Shown: positions 43,979-53,918, numbered from the stretch's first letter. The stretch is 64,000 bases of DNA from RFSX01 sp964591455 (GCA_964591455.1 CAZQDZ010000013.1:1-64000); one strand, 5' to 3'. Translations and numbers: made by a program. Notes: generated from the letters alone by a model not told the origin.

Positions 43979-45727
43979 ATGGTCATATTGGATGATTTCG
44001 ATAGAATTGTTATAATCCTTTTTTTTATCATTTCTCTTGCTATAGGTCTGCGGTACGCATTCCAGTCTGGCAAAGATTCGACTTCTTTCTTTTTATCAGG
44101 ACGTAATATGCCTTGGTGGTTGCTAGGCATCTCCATGGTAGCGACTACATTTTCTGCTGATACCCCAAATCTTGTCACAGACATAGTTCGTAAAAATGGT
44201 ATTTCAGGTAACTGGATATGGTGGTCTTTTTTATTGACTGGTATGTTGACCGTATTTGTCTATTCTAAGCTTTGGCGAAGAACAGGGTTCCTTACGGATT
44301 TAGAGTTTTATGAGCTCAGATACAGTGGCAAGGCAGCTGCTTTTTTAAGAGTATTTAGAGCCTTCTATTTAGGCGTGGTGTTCAATGTACTTGTCATGGC
44401 AACTGTCTGCTTGGCAGGTATTAAGATCGGTAGTGTCTTACTGGGTTTTAGCGCTCACCAAACAATTATTTTAGCATCTATAGTTACAGTATTATATGCT
44501 TCCTTTGGTGGACTTCGAGGGATCATAATGACTGATCTTTTTCAGTTTGTATTAGCAATGATAGGCACTATCTGGGCTGCTTGGTTTATCGTAAATCTAC
44601 CACAGGTAGGTGGCTTGGACAATTTGCTCGCCCACAGTAATGTGCAATCCAAGCTAGACTTTATACCTGAATGGGGTTCTCCCCAACTGATTACATTATT
44701 TATAATCCCCTTATCCGTGCAGTGGTGGGCTTCTTACTATCCAGGTGCAGAACCAGGTGGTGGTGGCTATATAGCCCAAAGGATGTTGTCTGCCAAAAAC
44801 GAGTCCAATGCGCTCACCGCAACCTTACTCTTTAATATAGCGCATTATGCGCTGAGACCTTGGCCATGGATACTAATAGCCTTAGCTTCTCTTGTAGTCT
44901 TTCCAGATTTGGAGTCCATAAAGCAGGCTTTTCCACACGTGGACGTAGACATTGTTAAAGATGATTTGGCCTATCCAGCGATGCTGACATTCCTTCCTTC
45001 TGGTTTACTGGGTATTGTTGTCGCCTCTTTAATTGCAGCATTTATGTCTACAATATCTACTCATCTTAATTGGGGTGCTTCTTATATTACTAATGACATA
45101 TATAAACGGGTCATCAATTCGGAAGCCAGTGAAAAGACCTTAGTAAACGTAGGAAGGATAGTAACCGTCTTCACAATGATCTTAGCAGCAATTTGTTCTC
45201 TCTATCTGGAGAATGCAGAAAAAGCTTTTCAGATTATTGTTCTTATGGGCGCTGGTACTGGACTTATATTCATATTGCGTTGGTTTTGGTGGCGTATAAA
45301 TGCCTACTCTGAAATCTCAGCTATGATAGCTTCATTTGTCATTGCATTATATTTAGCTAAGTCTAAAGCTTTCGAATTAGAGACACATGAAAAGCTATTG
45401 ATTAATATTGGATTGACAACGGTGATTTGGCTGATTGTGACTTTTATGACACCAGCTACAGATGAGGCGACCTTATCTAAGTTCTATAGAAAAATAAAGC
45501 CTGCAGGTTGGCACAAATTTAAATCGGCTAATGAGACTAATGAACAAGTGCAGAATCTAAGTTCAGAAATTGCAGCGATGATAGCTGCAGTTATTTTAGT
45601 GTTTGCAATATTATTTGGTTTGGGTTACTTATTGTTTGGAGAATTCATAAGTGCAGGCATAGCAATATTGGTGGCAGGAGTAGCAGTAGTAATAATGAAA
45701 TTTTTGTGGAGCAAAGTGACAGCTTAA
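43979..45727 (+). CDS. Sodium:solute symporter (SSS family)
   Basis: Polytopic protein of 582 residues with about 13-14 predicted helices. Family features include an N-terminal FFLSGRNMPWWLLGISMVATTFSADTP segment and, later, FMSTISTHLNWGASYITNDIYKR, typical of the sodium-site region of the SSS family. The substrate may be a sugar, amino acid or other solute and cannot be read from sequence. Its last 4 bases overlap the convergent apbE gene. Confidence 0.93.
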   Translation: MVILDDFDRIVIILFFIISLAIGLRYAFQSGKDSTSFFLSGRNMPWWLLGISMVATTFSADTPNLVTDIVRKNGISGNWIWWSFLLTGMLTVFVYSKLWRRTGFLTDLEFYELRYSGKAAAFLRVFRAFYLGVVFNVLVMATVCLAGIKIGSVLLGFSAHQTIILASIVTVLYASFGGLRGIIMTDLFQFVLAMIGTIWAAWFIVNLPQVGGLDNLLAHSNVQSKLDFIPEWGSPQLITLFIIPLSVQWWASYYPGAEPGGGGYIAQRMLSAKNESNALTATLLFNIAHYALRPWPWILIALASLVVFPDLESIKQAFPHVDVDIVKDDLAYPAMLTFLPSGLLGIVVASLIAAFMSTISTHLNWGASYITNDIYKRVINSEASEKTLVNVGRIVTVFTMILAAICSLYLENAEKAFQIIVLMGAGTGLIFILRWFWWRINAYSEISAMIASFVIALYLAKSKAFELETHEKLLINIGLTTVIWLIVTFMTPATDEATLSKFYRKIKPAGWHKFKSANETNEQVQNLSSEIAAMIAAVILVFAILFGLGYLLFGEFISAGIAILVAGVAVVIMKFLWSKVTA

Positions 45728-46716
45728 TTAGACTGTATCATAAGATCGAAACCTTTAGTTGCTGTATAGGTAATATCTCCATTGTCATCTGAATAGAAGA
45801 AGCATCCTTCCAGATGTAATCTGTCCTCTACATATCTAATAGCTCTATCCATTCCCATGATCATACAAGCGGTGGCCACGGCATCAGCTTCCATACAACT
45901 TTCAGAAATGATAGATACACCTAGTAATTCATTCTGCTCTGGGTAACCAGTTTTGGGATTTATTTGATGACCATATTTTTTATTTCCCACAGTATGGTAA
46001 TTGCGATAGTTACCTGAGGAGGCCATTGCTATATTTGATAGATTTACTATTTCAGATATCTCATTCAGGTCCGCTTCCGGGGCGGGTTTATTGAGCCCTA
46101 TTCTCCATGGCTTACCAGATGCATTATGACCTAGAGTAGATACTTCACCTCCTATTTCGACAAAAATATTCTGAGCCCCGCTGCTTTTTACAAGCTCTAA
46201 TACTTTATCTACAGCATAGCCTTTGGCTATTGCACTGAAGTCCAGTTCTAATGATGCAGGCTTAAGTACAGTCATATGCGTGTTGTCAGCCTCTAACTGT
46301 ACTTGCTCTAAACCTACCTTAGTCAGGAGCTTAGATATCCTAGAGCTGTCCACCTTAGAGATTGCATCTTTTGCTGTATAACCAAAACCCCAATAATTTA
46401 CCAAGGGCATCACAGTGGGGTCAAAGTAGCCATCCGATTGTCGCCAGATGTTTTCTGCATTTTTAAAGATAGATATGAAATGATTATCTACGGGCAGGTA
46501 TATACGTTGGCAAGTGGCTGGTTTTCCGTTTTTCAGAAGGGTGATTGACTCTACGCCGTCTACTGGCTTGTTAATCTGTGATATTACCGAACTATCTATA
46601 TAAGTAGAGACAGATTGGTTGATTTCTATGAGCAGCGCATCTATTTCAGCCTGTGTGACAGTTGTCGGCGAATCGTGAGTTACATGGTAAGTTGTACCCA
46701 TCGTTTTGCCCTTCAA
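45724..46716 (-). CDS. apbE: FAD:protein FMN transferase (ApbE family)
   Basis: Enzyme that attaches FMN to target proteins such as NQR or RNF subunits. Features: KGKTMGTTYHV near the start, DFSAIAKGYAVDKV, FVEIGGEVST, and DAVATACMIMG near the C-terminus (metal/FAD site). The start given, TTG at 46716, yields the catalytic domain only. The frame stays open upstream to the in-frame stop of the preceding gene at 46861-46863 and encodes a hydrophobic segment ending in FWTC and then KESPAPSPHF, which looks like the missing signal or lipoprotein leader. No ATG, GTG or TTG precedes it, so the real start may be a rare codon (ATT at 46830 or CTG at 46815). Confidence 0.9.
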   Translation of the reverse strand: MKGKTMGTTYHVTHDSPTTVTQAEIDALLIEINQSVSTYIDSSVISQINKPVDGVESITLLKNGKPATCQRIYLPVDNHFISIFKNAENIWRQSDGYFDPTVMPLVNYWGFGYTAKDAISKVDSSRISKLLTKVGLEQVQLEADNTHMTVLKPASLELDFSAIAKGYAVDKVLELVKSSGAQNIFVEIGGEVSTLGHNASGKPWRIGLNKPAPEADLNEISEIVNLSNIAMASSGNYRNYHTVGNKKYGHQINPKTGYPEQNELLGVSIISESCMEADAVATACMIMGMDRAIRYVEDRLHLEGCFFYSDDNGDITYTATKGFDLMIQSN

Positions 46717-46830
46717 TTTACTGAATGAAGGGACATTAAAATGTGGGGATGGGGCTGGCGATTCCTTACAGGTCCAAAAACAGATGCAAAGGATGACCGT
46801 AGCTATTCGAAACAGACTTCTAAAATAAAT
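46717..46830 (-). other. Probable signal/lipoprotein leader of apbE without a standard start codon
   Basis: In frame with apbE and free of stop codons. Translation reads RIATVILCICFWTC followed by KESPAPSPHFNVPS and the catalytic domain. ApbE proteins in this phylum usually are lipoproteins with just such a leader. The lipobox is imperfect (Thr before Cys). Candidate starts are ATT (46830-46828) and CTG (46815-46813). A sequencing error or readthrough of the upstream TAG are alternatives. Confidence 0.55.
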
Positions 46831-46860
46831 GGCTTGAGGTTTTAAGAAAAAAAGAAAATA

Positions 46861-47859
46861 CTATTCAAAAAAGTTTCCGTAATCTGAGTCACCTTCTTTA
46901 CTTCTGTATTGGGCCTCCCGTCTTGGTTCATTCAAATCTAAAGTTTCACTGGATTCTTCTTGGCCACCTAAGAGTAACAGCGTAGATTGTTTCTCATACT
47001 CCTCTAGCATCTTAAGTCCTTTTTCTTCGAAGATACCTTCTTGTAAATCTATAGACTGCATAAAATCGGATGACATCTCCATGAACCTTTCCATTTCGCC
47101 CACCTTATTAGCAACATCGTCGGCAATTCCTTGCATCGCTTGGTCAAACATAGCTCTTTTGTCTGGGTCACCCTTGATAATACTCATGGCTGATTTCATC
47201 GCTGAGTGTGAAGCTCTTATTGCTTTTCTTTCTTGTTCCTTCACCCTGACCTGATCTTTGGTATCCTCGAGAAGAATTTCAGAGTTGCTATACATCTTGG
47301 TAAGTACCCTATATAGCACAGCTAACTTGTTATGAAGTGCTATATATTTTTCGTTAGTTTCTTTTAGTCTGGCAGCTTTACGCGTAGATAGTACTAATTG
47401 CTTTTCGTTCCCAACTTGCTTAGCTTTTCTTGCAATGGCTAAGTTCTGTTCTATCTCCTTATTATTATTAGCTAACTGGTTTTTAAGGTTCCTCATTTGC
47501 CCCTTGAGATTACCGATTTGCTTACCCATTTTTTTCAGATTGCTCTGCAAGTCTGAGAGGTAATTCTTCAGTATACCCATAGGATCTATAGTGACAAAGA
47601 TGCTGGTAATCTTACGCATGATGCTCTGATACATATAACCAACAAGGTTTCTTGTACGACCATCTAGCGCTGTTAGAATAAGCACACCAAGTACGCCGAA
47701 AATGGCTATTTTCCCAATCAGATTGCCCGCTAATGCCCAAAGAGTAGCCCCAAATGAGACACCGACCCAGGCGAGAAGCGCCAACATGATGATTAAAAAT
47801 ATTGCACCTGTTTTTCCTTCAGGTTTACTCCAAAATGATTTTGGTTGATTAGTCGCCAT
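46861..47859 (-). CDS. Membrane protein with long coiled coil, PspA-like architecture
   Basis: Protein of 332 residues. Two predicted membrane helices lie at about 18-40 and 43-63. A long Lys/Glu/Gln-rich helical region (about 100-310) with heptad-like spacing follows. The order of helices loosely recalls PspA/ESCRT-III-type membrane-remodelling proteins, but with added membrane anchors. That comparison is a guess and no family is recognised. It is 7 bases after another coiled-coil gene and its TAG stop is in frame with the apbE reading frame that follows. The set is probably one transcript. Confidence 0.8.
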   Translation of the reverse strand: MATNQPKSFWSKPEGKTGAIFLIIMLALLAWVGVSFGATLWALAGNLIGKIAIFGVLGVLILTALDGRTRNLVGYMYQSIMRKITSIFVTIDPMGILKNYLSDLQSNLKKMGKQIGNLKGQMRNLKNQLANNNKEIEQNLAIARKAKQVGNEKQLVLSTRKAARLKETNEKYIALHNKLAVLYRVLTKMYSNSEILLEDTKDQVRVKEQERKAIRASHSAMKSAMSIIKGDPDKRAMFDQAMQGIADDVANKVGEMERFMEMSSDFMQSIDLQEGIFEEKGLKMLEEYEKQSTLLLLGGQEESSETLDLNEPRREAQYRSKEGDSDYGNFFE

Positions 47860-47866
47860 TTACCAA

Positions 47867-48460
47867 TTATAAATAGTTATTAAAAGATTCAATATCCTTA
47901 CTGATATTATCAGCAAGCACATTATAAACACCAAGAAACTTTTGTTTTGTTCCCTCGATTTTAGTTGTTGCTTCTTCTACATCCTGATCTACATTATCTA
48001 TGCGTCCTTGAAAAATTTCAATCTCTCTCTGAAGCTCAAGAATTTTAGCCTTATGAGCTTCTATTTTATTGCCTAACTCACTGACTTCCAATTTTCTGCC
48101 ATCAATTTTTTCATTCTTTCTAGCAATGAGGGCAGCAGCGAATGATTCCCGCTCATTCTCTAAGACATTGATATACTTCTTAGCAGACTTGATTAATTTA
48201 TCTTTAGTAAGACCCATTGTTGCTGCAGTAGCAAACGCTGATTTATAAGAAGTGGATAAATCCATATCCATCTGAATTAAGGAAGCTACAGATTGCTTAA
48301 ACTTGAAGTAATCGAAAGTATTAGCATCAAAATTATGCTTCAGCGCTCTTAATAGAGCATAAATGGACTTTTCATCCTTGCCTTTGATGTCAGGGAATAA
48401 CTCTTGAATGTCAATTGCCATTGGGAAATTTAACTTGAAGATAGGAACAATCACGAACAT
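47867..48460 (-). CDS. Coiled-coil protein of unknown function
   Basis: Soluble helical protein. The ATG at 48421 (residue 14, MAIDIQELFP) is a better start than 48460, whose extra residues do not look conserved in character. From 48421 it has 184 residues: an N-terminal helical part (about 1-95), then a coiled coil (about 100-165) rich in Glu, Lys and Ile with regular spacing. No known family is recognised. It lies 7 bases before the membrane coiled-coil gene and is likely its partner. Confidence 0.8.
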   Translation of the reverse strand: MFVIVPIFKLNFPMAIDIQELFPDIKGKDEKSIYALLRALKHNFDANTFDYFKFKQSVASLIQMDMDLSTSYKSAFATAATMGLTKDKLIKSAKKYINVLENERESFAAALIARKNEKIDGRKLEVSELGNKIEAHKAKILELQREIEIFQGRIDNVDQDVEEATTKIEGTKQKFLGVYNVLADNISKDIESFNNYL

Positions 48461-48560
48461 ACTCAGTCTATTTTAGACCATTTAGTTCTCTCGTTCTATG
48501 AATGAGCTCTAATAATCATCATATTTATCATAAATCAATCAATTTCAGAAAATAATATAT

Positions 48561-48588
48561 TATTATAAAATATAATATGTTATTTTTG
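48561..48588 (+). promoter_or_regulatory. AT-rich dyad and -7 element of the third giant gene
   Basis: TATTATA (48561-48567) is an inverted repeat of TATAATA (48571-48577), and the right half continues as TATAATATGT, as it does before the gene at 32532. The -7 match TATTTTTG (48581-48588) follows at once. A C-rich CCCTCCC stretch lies in the leader, as before the 4734-residue gene. Confidence 0.5.
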
Positions 48589-48691
48589 CACTATTCCCTC
48601 CCCTAACAGCAGTAATGCCTCTATTGTGGTGCATATGCCCAAGATAGAGTAAGATTCACTTTTACTCGTTTTTCCAAGTATTGATATAATT

Positions 48692-51600
48692 ATGATGAAG
48701 TATTCAATTGTCTTTTTGGTTATGCTATGTTTACCCTCTATAGCATATAATCAATGTATGAGTTCATATGCTCAAGAATCAGGGCTCTCTGGCTTACCGA
48801 GTACTGCCATATGGACTAGTGTTCCTAATATAGTGGGAAGCCCTGACGGTGTAGGAGCAGAAATTCTCAGTTTTACACCGCTGAACTCTGGAGGTTCTAC
48901 ATCAATACTAGGAGCTTGGGATTTTGGTATTTCTGTACCATGTAATGCTACCATAGATATGGTAAGCTTTAATGTAGTGAGAAGAAATAATGCAGGATCA
49001 GGAGATGTGAGAGATGAGACTGCTTTTTTGAGATTTGAAGACTTTTCGATTTCTTCAATAAATGGAGCAGATCAGACAACATCTTTTATTAATTCTACAA
49101 CTTCGTTTGAAACAGCAACCATTTCTCCTGCAGGAGGATGGGGATCGATTCTTACACCTGATATAATCAATAATCCACTTTTTGGAGTTTTGTTGACTTT
49201 CGAGAATCTCTCTACAGCAACAGGATTTCCAGAAATAGATGCAGTAGAAATGGAAGTTTGTTATACAGTCAATGGCGCTCCTCAATCACCTATAGAAGCA
49301 TCTATACTGGAACAAGTAGATAATCTTTGTGGTCCTAGTGCCAGTGGTTCATTAACCATAAATGCCAGTGGGAGTACTGGAGATTTTGAGTATTCTATAG
49401 ATGGAGGTGCTACTTGGGTTACTAACAATGTATTTACTGCACTAACTACAGGAACTTATCAGGTGCTGGTGCGAGATTCAGATTTGTCTTGTGTATCTGA
49501 TTTGGGACCATACTTCGTAGGATGTAATCCAGGGCAAATTCTTCAGGTTGGAGACGCAATATATACATGCTTACCTACTAGCTCTGACCCGGTTACCTTA
49601 GCTATAGACAGAGTACAAGAGTTGAACACATTCTTCAATAATGGAATGGTAGATGTAGATGTTTCACCACTATTACAATCTGAGGCTTTTACGTGGACTA
49701 CTTCTGACCTCGGAGGATCAGTCTTTGGTGTAGCAATTGACGATGATTTTAATATATATACGGGCTTGTCTAGCCTATACAATCTAATTTCGCCTGTAAG
49801 TTCACCAGACTTTATTCGAATAGATGGCGTCACAGGAGCACCAGCAATTTTAGCCACACTGCCCGGGACAGCAGGGATAGGACAATTAGAATATCACTCA
49901 GCATGTGATCAGGTTTTCCTTACTAACCTTGACGACGGCATGATATATAGGTTTGATACAAATGGTAATCTGCTATCTACGTTTGATCCACTAGGTGCAG
50001 ATAATGGTATAGATGGTCTTGCACCACTGGGTGAGCGACTCGTAGCTGTGTCTTTTAATACAGCAGAAGATAGACTTTATTATTCTGTTTGGGCTAATGA
50101 TGCTATTAATAACGGAATGCGAAACACCATTAGGTCAGTAGCCATTAACCCAGTGTCTTGTGATTTTATGCCGGCAACTGATATTCAGGAGTTTGTGATG
50201 CCTTTTATTTCTGAAACAGAAAATAGTAATAACGATTTCAGTATGCCAGTGATAGACATAGAGTTTAGTCTAAGTGGGAATATGTTATTATTATCGGAAT
50301 CAGGATTTAATTCTACTGTTCCTATTACGCAACCTCATACAGGAAGAGTTCTTAGGATAGATGGTATGACCACAGCTTGGTCCCTTGCTAATAATCCACC
50401 GGCGGGCAACATGGATTACCAATATCAGATTGGAACAGTCAATGATGGAACTAATGCCTTAGGAGGAGTAGATTTTGCATATGCCGGCATGGATGCAGGT
50501 GGGTGTGTGAGTGATGAAGAAGCTTTTATTCTGGCTACAGGAGATGCACTTAGAGGGGTAGATTGTACAGTAGGAGGTTGTGTATATGGATTACAATATA
50601 TACCGATAGAAGGAGGAAGACCAGAGACATCAGTTTTGGTGGATTTAGCCAGAGCACCAGATTCTCAGCAGAAAGGATTTTTTGGTGATGTAGATGTCGT
50701 CACAGGTTGTTGCCCTTGTGCATGTCCAGCACTAGATTTTACCATAGACGCTACAGATGTAAATTTATGTAATGGCGAAATGTCAACACTTTGTGTAACA
50801 ACTCCTGTTGGGGCTGCACCGCCTTTCACTTATTTGTGGGATGATGGATCTACAACACCATGTATAACAGTAAGCCCTACGATGACTACAACATATATGG
50901 TTGATATAATGGATTCAAATATGTGTATGTACTCTGAATCTATTACCATTAGCTTATCTCCTATTTTATCTATCATTGGACTTAATGAGGTAAATAATAC
51001 AGGATGTACTTCTCTTCTTGGTGCTATTACTATAGATGTAATGGGAGGTACTGCTCCACTTACATTTAGCATAGATGGAGGTGCTACAAGTTCTACAACA
51101 AATAGCTTTACAAATCTGGATGCCGGCACCTATGACATAGTTGTTACAGATGCCTTCGGATGTACAGTATCTTCATCTACAACCTTGTCTGGTCCGCCAC
51201 CAATTACAATATCTGCATCGTCTACCGCTGATACTGAGTGTAATTCAGATAATGGAACGATAACAATTACTGCTTCTGGTGGTACAGCGCCACTTATGTA
51301 CAGTATAGACGGTGGTTCTACCTTTAGTGCAAACGACGTATTCGCCAACGTCATGGAAGGGACCTACAGCATTGTAGTTTCAGATGCTGGATCATGTATG
51401 GTGACAGATATGGTAACCGTCGTCGGCCCAGGAATGATAAGTGTCTCAGCAGTAGCTACTCAGGATACAGAATGTGCGATGAATAATGGGACTATCACCA
51501 TCACTGAGATGGGGGGCACGTCTCCAATTATGTACAGTATAGATAATGGTGTCACTTTTAGTGCTAATCCAGTTTTTAGCAATGTAATGGATGGCACATA

Positions 51601-53818
51601 TGACATATTAATTTCTGATGCAGGGGGCTGTACAGCAACAACTACTGCAACTGTAGCTGGTCCCGATGCGGTTTCTATTTCATTCATGACTACTCAAGAT
51701 ACCGAGTGCGAAACAGATAATGGATCTATAAGCATTACGGCTACAGGAGGGACTCTTCCATATATGTATAGTATAGATGGTGGAATTACTTTTGGTACCA
51801 ACCCTACAATTACAAATCTTAGCGATGGGGTGTATAATATTGTAGTTTCTGATGCAGGAAATTGTTCAGATTCTGGGATTGCAACTATAGCAGGTCCAGA
51901 TCCAATAATGGCCAGGGAAAGTTCATTTGATGATACTGATTGTGATTTGGATAATGGGAGAATAGTGATTACTGCTACTGGAGGGACTTCACCTCTCTCA
52001 TATAGTATAGATGGAATAACGTTTGGCCCTAATAATGAATTTACTGGGCTGGCTCCTGGACAATATGATGTGGTTATCAGAGATAGCCAAGATTGTACTG
52101 AGTCAATAACAAATATCAATATCGGTGAGCCTGATTGTAATATCACAGGTGCTATCGGTGATTTTGTATTCGAAGATTTGGATGGAGATGGTACACAAGA
52201 TCCAGGAGAGCCTGGAATCCCTGATGTAAGAGTAGAATTATTTAATAGTAACAATGTCCTTATTGGAATAGAAATAACAGATTCAAATGGAAATTTCTTG
52301 TTTGATGATGTTCCAGGCGGAGATTTCTTTATCAGATTTGTTAGACTGGATGATGAATTCACCGCCACATTTCCAAATGCCTCTGGTAATACAAGTACAG
52401 ATAGTGATGTAGACGATTCCAATGGACCATTTACTACTCCTATTTTTACACTTGACGATGGCGAGATTGATTTAAGTCAAGATTTAGGCGTCTTCAGATG
52501 TATTCCTATAGGAGAAAATATTTGGTTTGACTTGAATGAAGATGGTATAAGAGATAATAGTGAGAATGGAATTAACGGTGTACAAGTGGAGTTATTTAGA
52601 ATGGTCGGTTCATTTTGGATTAAAACAGATATAACCATATCTGGTCATAAACCTGGTACAGGTTCAGAAGATGGATTCTTTAAATTCTGTGCACCTCCTG
52701 GTACCTATTATCTTCAGTTTTTGACTTCTGCTAATAGAATTGTCACTACAGTACCCAATAGGGGAGTGGATGAAACAAGGGATAGTGATTTGACTAATAG
52801 ATTTGGTCCTGGAACCACAGATGAATTCACTGTCCGTTCTGATGATGAACGATGTGATATAGGAGCTGGATATGTTCCAGCTGGAAGTATCGGAGATTTT
52901 GTTTGGTTTGATTCTAATACAAATGGCCTGAGGGATAGCGATGAAGAAGGAATGCCAGGGGTGAGAATAGAAGCTATAAATTCAGAAGGCACCGTCTTAG
53001 CGTTAACCAACACAGACGATAGTGGAATGTATATATTGGATCTCTTACCAGAAGATGAATACTTTGTAAGATTCGTCTTACCTGACGGGTTCTTTTCTAC
53101 TGCGCCTAATGTAGGTACAGATGAGACGAGGGATAGTGATATAGATGACAGTAATGGGCTTAATACGACAGCACTAATGTTAGTCAGACCAGGAGAACAT
53201 GTCAATGTAGATGCAGGTTTAGTGTCTAGCGCACTTCCAGTGACTTGGCTAGGAATTACAGCAGAGAAGGAAGATGATTACAATTTAATCAAGTGGTCAG
53301 TAGCCCAGGAGAGAAATGTAAGTCACTACGAATTACAGAAAGCAGCTGTGAATCCATTAGAATTTGAGACGATTGGGTCAGTTGATTCAGAATATGGTAC
53401 ATTCTCTGGTATTCTAGAATATGCTTTGGAAGACTTTACTTTTGAGGCTGGTCTTAATTACTATAGGATTAAACAGCTTGATTTTGATGGCAAATTTTCA
53501 TTTTCTGATGTAGTTAGTATAGATAACACTACTGCTAGCAAAGAGAAGAAACTTAGGCTTAATGTATATCCTAATCCAGTTCAAGAGGAATTGAATATAG
53601 CATTAGAGCTAATCGGTAATACACAGGAAGTAGAAATTAGAATGTATAATCAACTGGGTCAATTGATGTCATCAGGTCAGATTTTTGATTTTAACGTAGA
53701 AAGTGGACTTAAAACCTACCCTATAGATGTTACTTCTTTCGTTACTGGGATCTATACACTGGAAATTAAAGTGGATAACCAGCAGGAAATAAGAAAAATA
53801 GCTATAACTAAAATGTAA
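48692..53818 (+). CDS. Giant T9SS-secreted protein with SprB and SdrD-B repeats (1708 residues)
   Basis: Secreted modular protein. Parts (approximate): signal peptide 1-21; jelly-roll-like N-terminal region; one SprB-type repeat near 219-270; propeller-like region 280-680; Cys-rich linker; five SprB repeats 777-1140 with the recurring pattern GGT..P..YSIDGG...F....F......GTY.I.V.DA; three SdrD-B domains starting at 1154, 1271 and 1399; a fibronectin-like region 1516-1615; T9SS type A sorting domain 1621-1708 with YPNPV. SprB in gliding Flavobacteriia is a mobile surface adhesin; here gliding is not shown. It has a different layout from the other two giants. Confidence 0.93.
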   Translation: MMKYSIVFLVMLCLPSIAYNQCMSSYAQESGLSGLPSTAIWTSVPNIVGSPDGVGAEILSFTPLNSGGSTSILGAWDFGISVPCNATIDMVSFNVVRRNNAGSGDVRDETAFLRFEDFSISSINGADQTTSFINSTTSFETATISPAGGWGSILTPDIINNPLFGVLLTFENLSTATGFPEIDAVEMEVCYTVNGAPQSPIEASILEQVDNLCGPSASGSLTINASGSTGDFEYSIDGGATWVTNNVFTALTTGTYQVLVRDSDLSCVSDLGPYFVGCNPGQILQVGDAIYTCLPTSSDPVTLAIDRVQELNTFFNNGMVDVDVSPLLQSEAFTWTTSDLGGSVFGVAIDDDFNIYTGLSSLYNLISPVSSPDFIRIDGVTGAPAILATLPGTAGIGQLEYHSACDQVFLTNLDDGMIYRFDTNGNLLSTFDPLGADNGIDGLAPLGERLVAVSFNTAEDRLYYSVWANDAINNGMRNTIRSVAINPVSCDFMPATDIQEFVMPFISETENSNNDFSMPVIDIEFSLSGNMLLLSESGFNSTVPITQPHTGRVLRIDGMTTAWSLANNPPAGNMDYQYQIGTVNDGTNALGGVDFAYAGMDAGGCVSDEEAFILATGDALRGVDCTVGGCVYGLQYIPIEGGRPETSVLVDLARAPDSQQKGFFGDVDVVTGCCPCACPALDFTIDATDVNLCNGEMSTLCVTTPVGAAPPFTYLWDDGSTTPCITVSPTMTTTYMVDIMDSNMCMYSESITISLSPILSIIGLNEVNNTGCTSLLGAITIDVMGGTAPLTFSIDGGATSSTTNSFTNLDAGTYDIVVTDAFGCTVSSSTTLSGPPPITISASSTADTECNSDNGTITITASGGTAPLMYSIDGGSTFSANDVFANVMEGTYSIVVSDAGSCMVTDMVTVVGPGMISVSAVATQDTECAMNNGTITITEMGGTSPIMYSIDNGVTFSANPVFSNVMDGTYDILISDAGGCTATTTATVAGPDAVSISFMTTQDTECETDNGSISITATGGTLPYMYSIDGGITFGTNPTITNLSDGVYNIVVSDAGNCSDSGIATIAGPDPIMARESSFDDTDCDLDNGRIVITATGGTSPLSYSIDGITFGPNNEFTGLAPGQYDVVIRDSQDCTESITNINIGEPDCNITGAIGDFVFEDLDGDGTQDPGEPGIPDVRVELFNSNNVLIGIEITDSNGNFLFDDVPGGDFFIRFVRLDDEFTATFPNASGNTSTDSDVDDSNGPFTTPIFTLDDGEIDLSQDLGVFRCIPIGENIWFDLNEDGIRDNSENGINGVQVELFRMVGSFWIKTDITISGHKPGTGSEDGFFKFCAPPGTYYLQFLTSANRIVTTVPNRGVDETRDSDLTNRFGPGTTDEFTVRSDDERCDIGAGYVPAGSIGDFVWFDSNTNGLRDSDEEGMPGVRIEAINSEGTVLALTNTDDSGMYILDLLPEDEYFVRFVLPDGFFSTAPNVGTDETRDSDIDDSNGLNTTALMLVRPGEHVNVDAGLVSSALPVTWLGITAEKEDDYNLIKWSVAQERNVSHYELQKAAVNPLEFETIGSVDSEYGTFSGILEYALEDFTFEAGLNYYRIKQLDFDGKFSFSDVVSIDNTTASKEKKLRLNVYPNPVQEELNIALELIGNTQEVEIRMYNQLGQLMSSGQIFDFNVESGLKTYPIDVTSFVTGIYTLEIKVDNQQEIRKIAITKM

Positions 53819-53873
53819 ATAGCTGTCACATATAAGACATATAGTAGAAAGCACTATAAGTCAGACTTTATAG

Positions 53874-53918
53874 GCAAAAGAGGTTGGATTCACTTAGAAT
53901 TCAACCTCTTTTGCTTTT
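53874..53918 (+). terminator. Terminator after the third giant gene
   Basis: GCAAAAGAGGTTG pairs with CAACCTCTTTTGC (13 pairs) and the loop can extend the stem. It is followed by TTTTGTT. It lies about 55 bases past the stop codon. Confidence 0.92.

Noticed and set aside
46714..46863. Programmed readthrough of TAG as the main explanation for apbE
   Set aside because: Possible, but no known readthrough signal is visible, and a rare start codon or sequence error is simpler.
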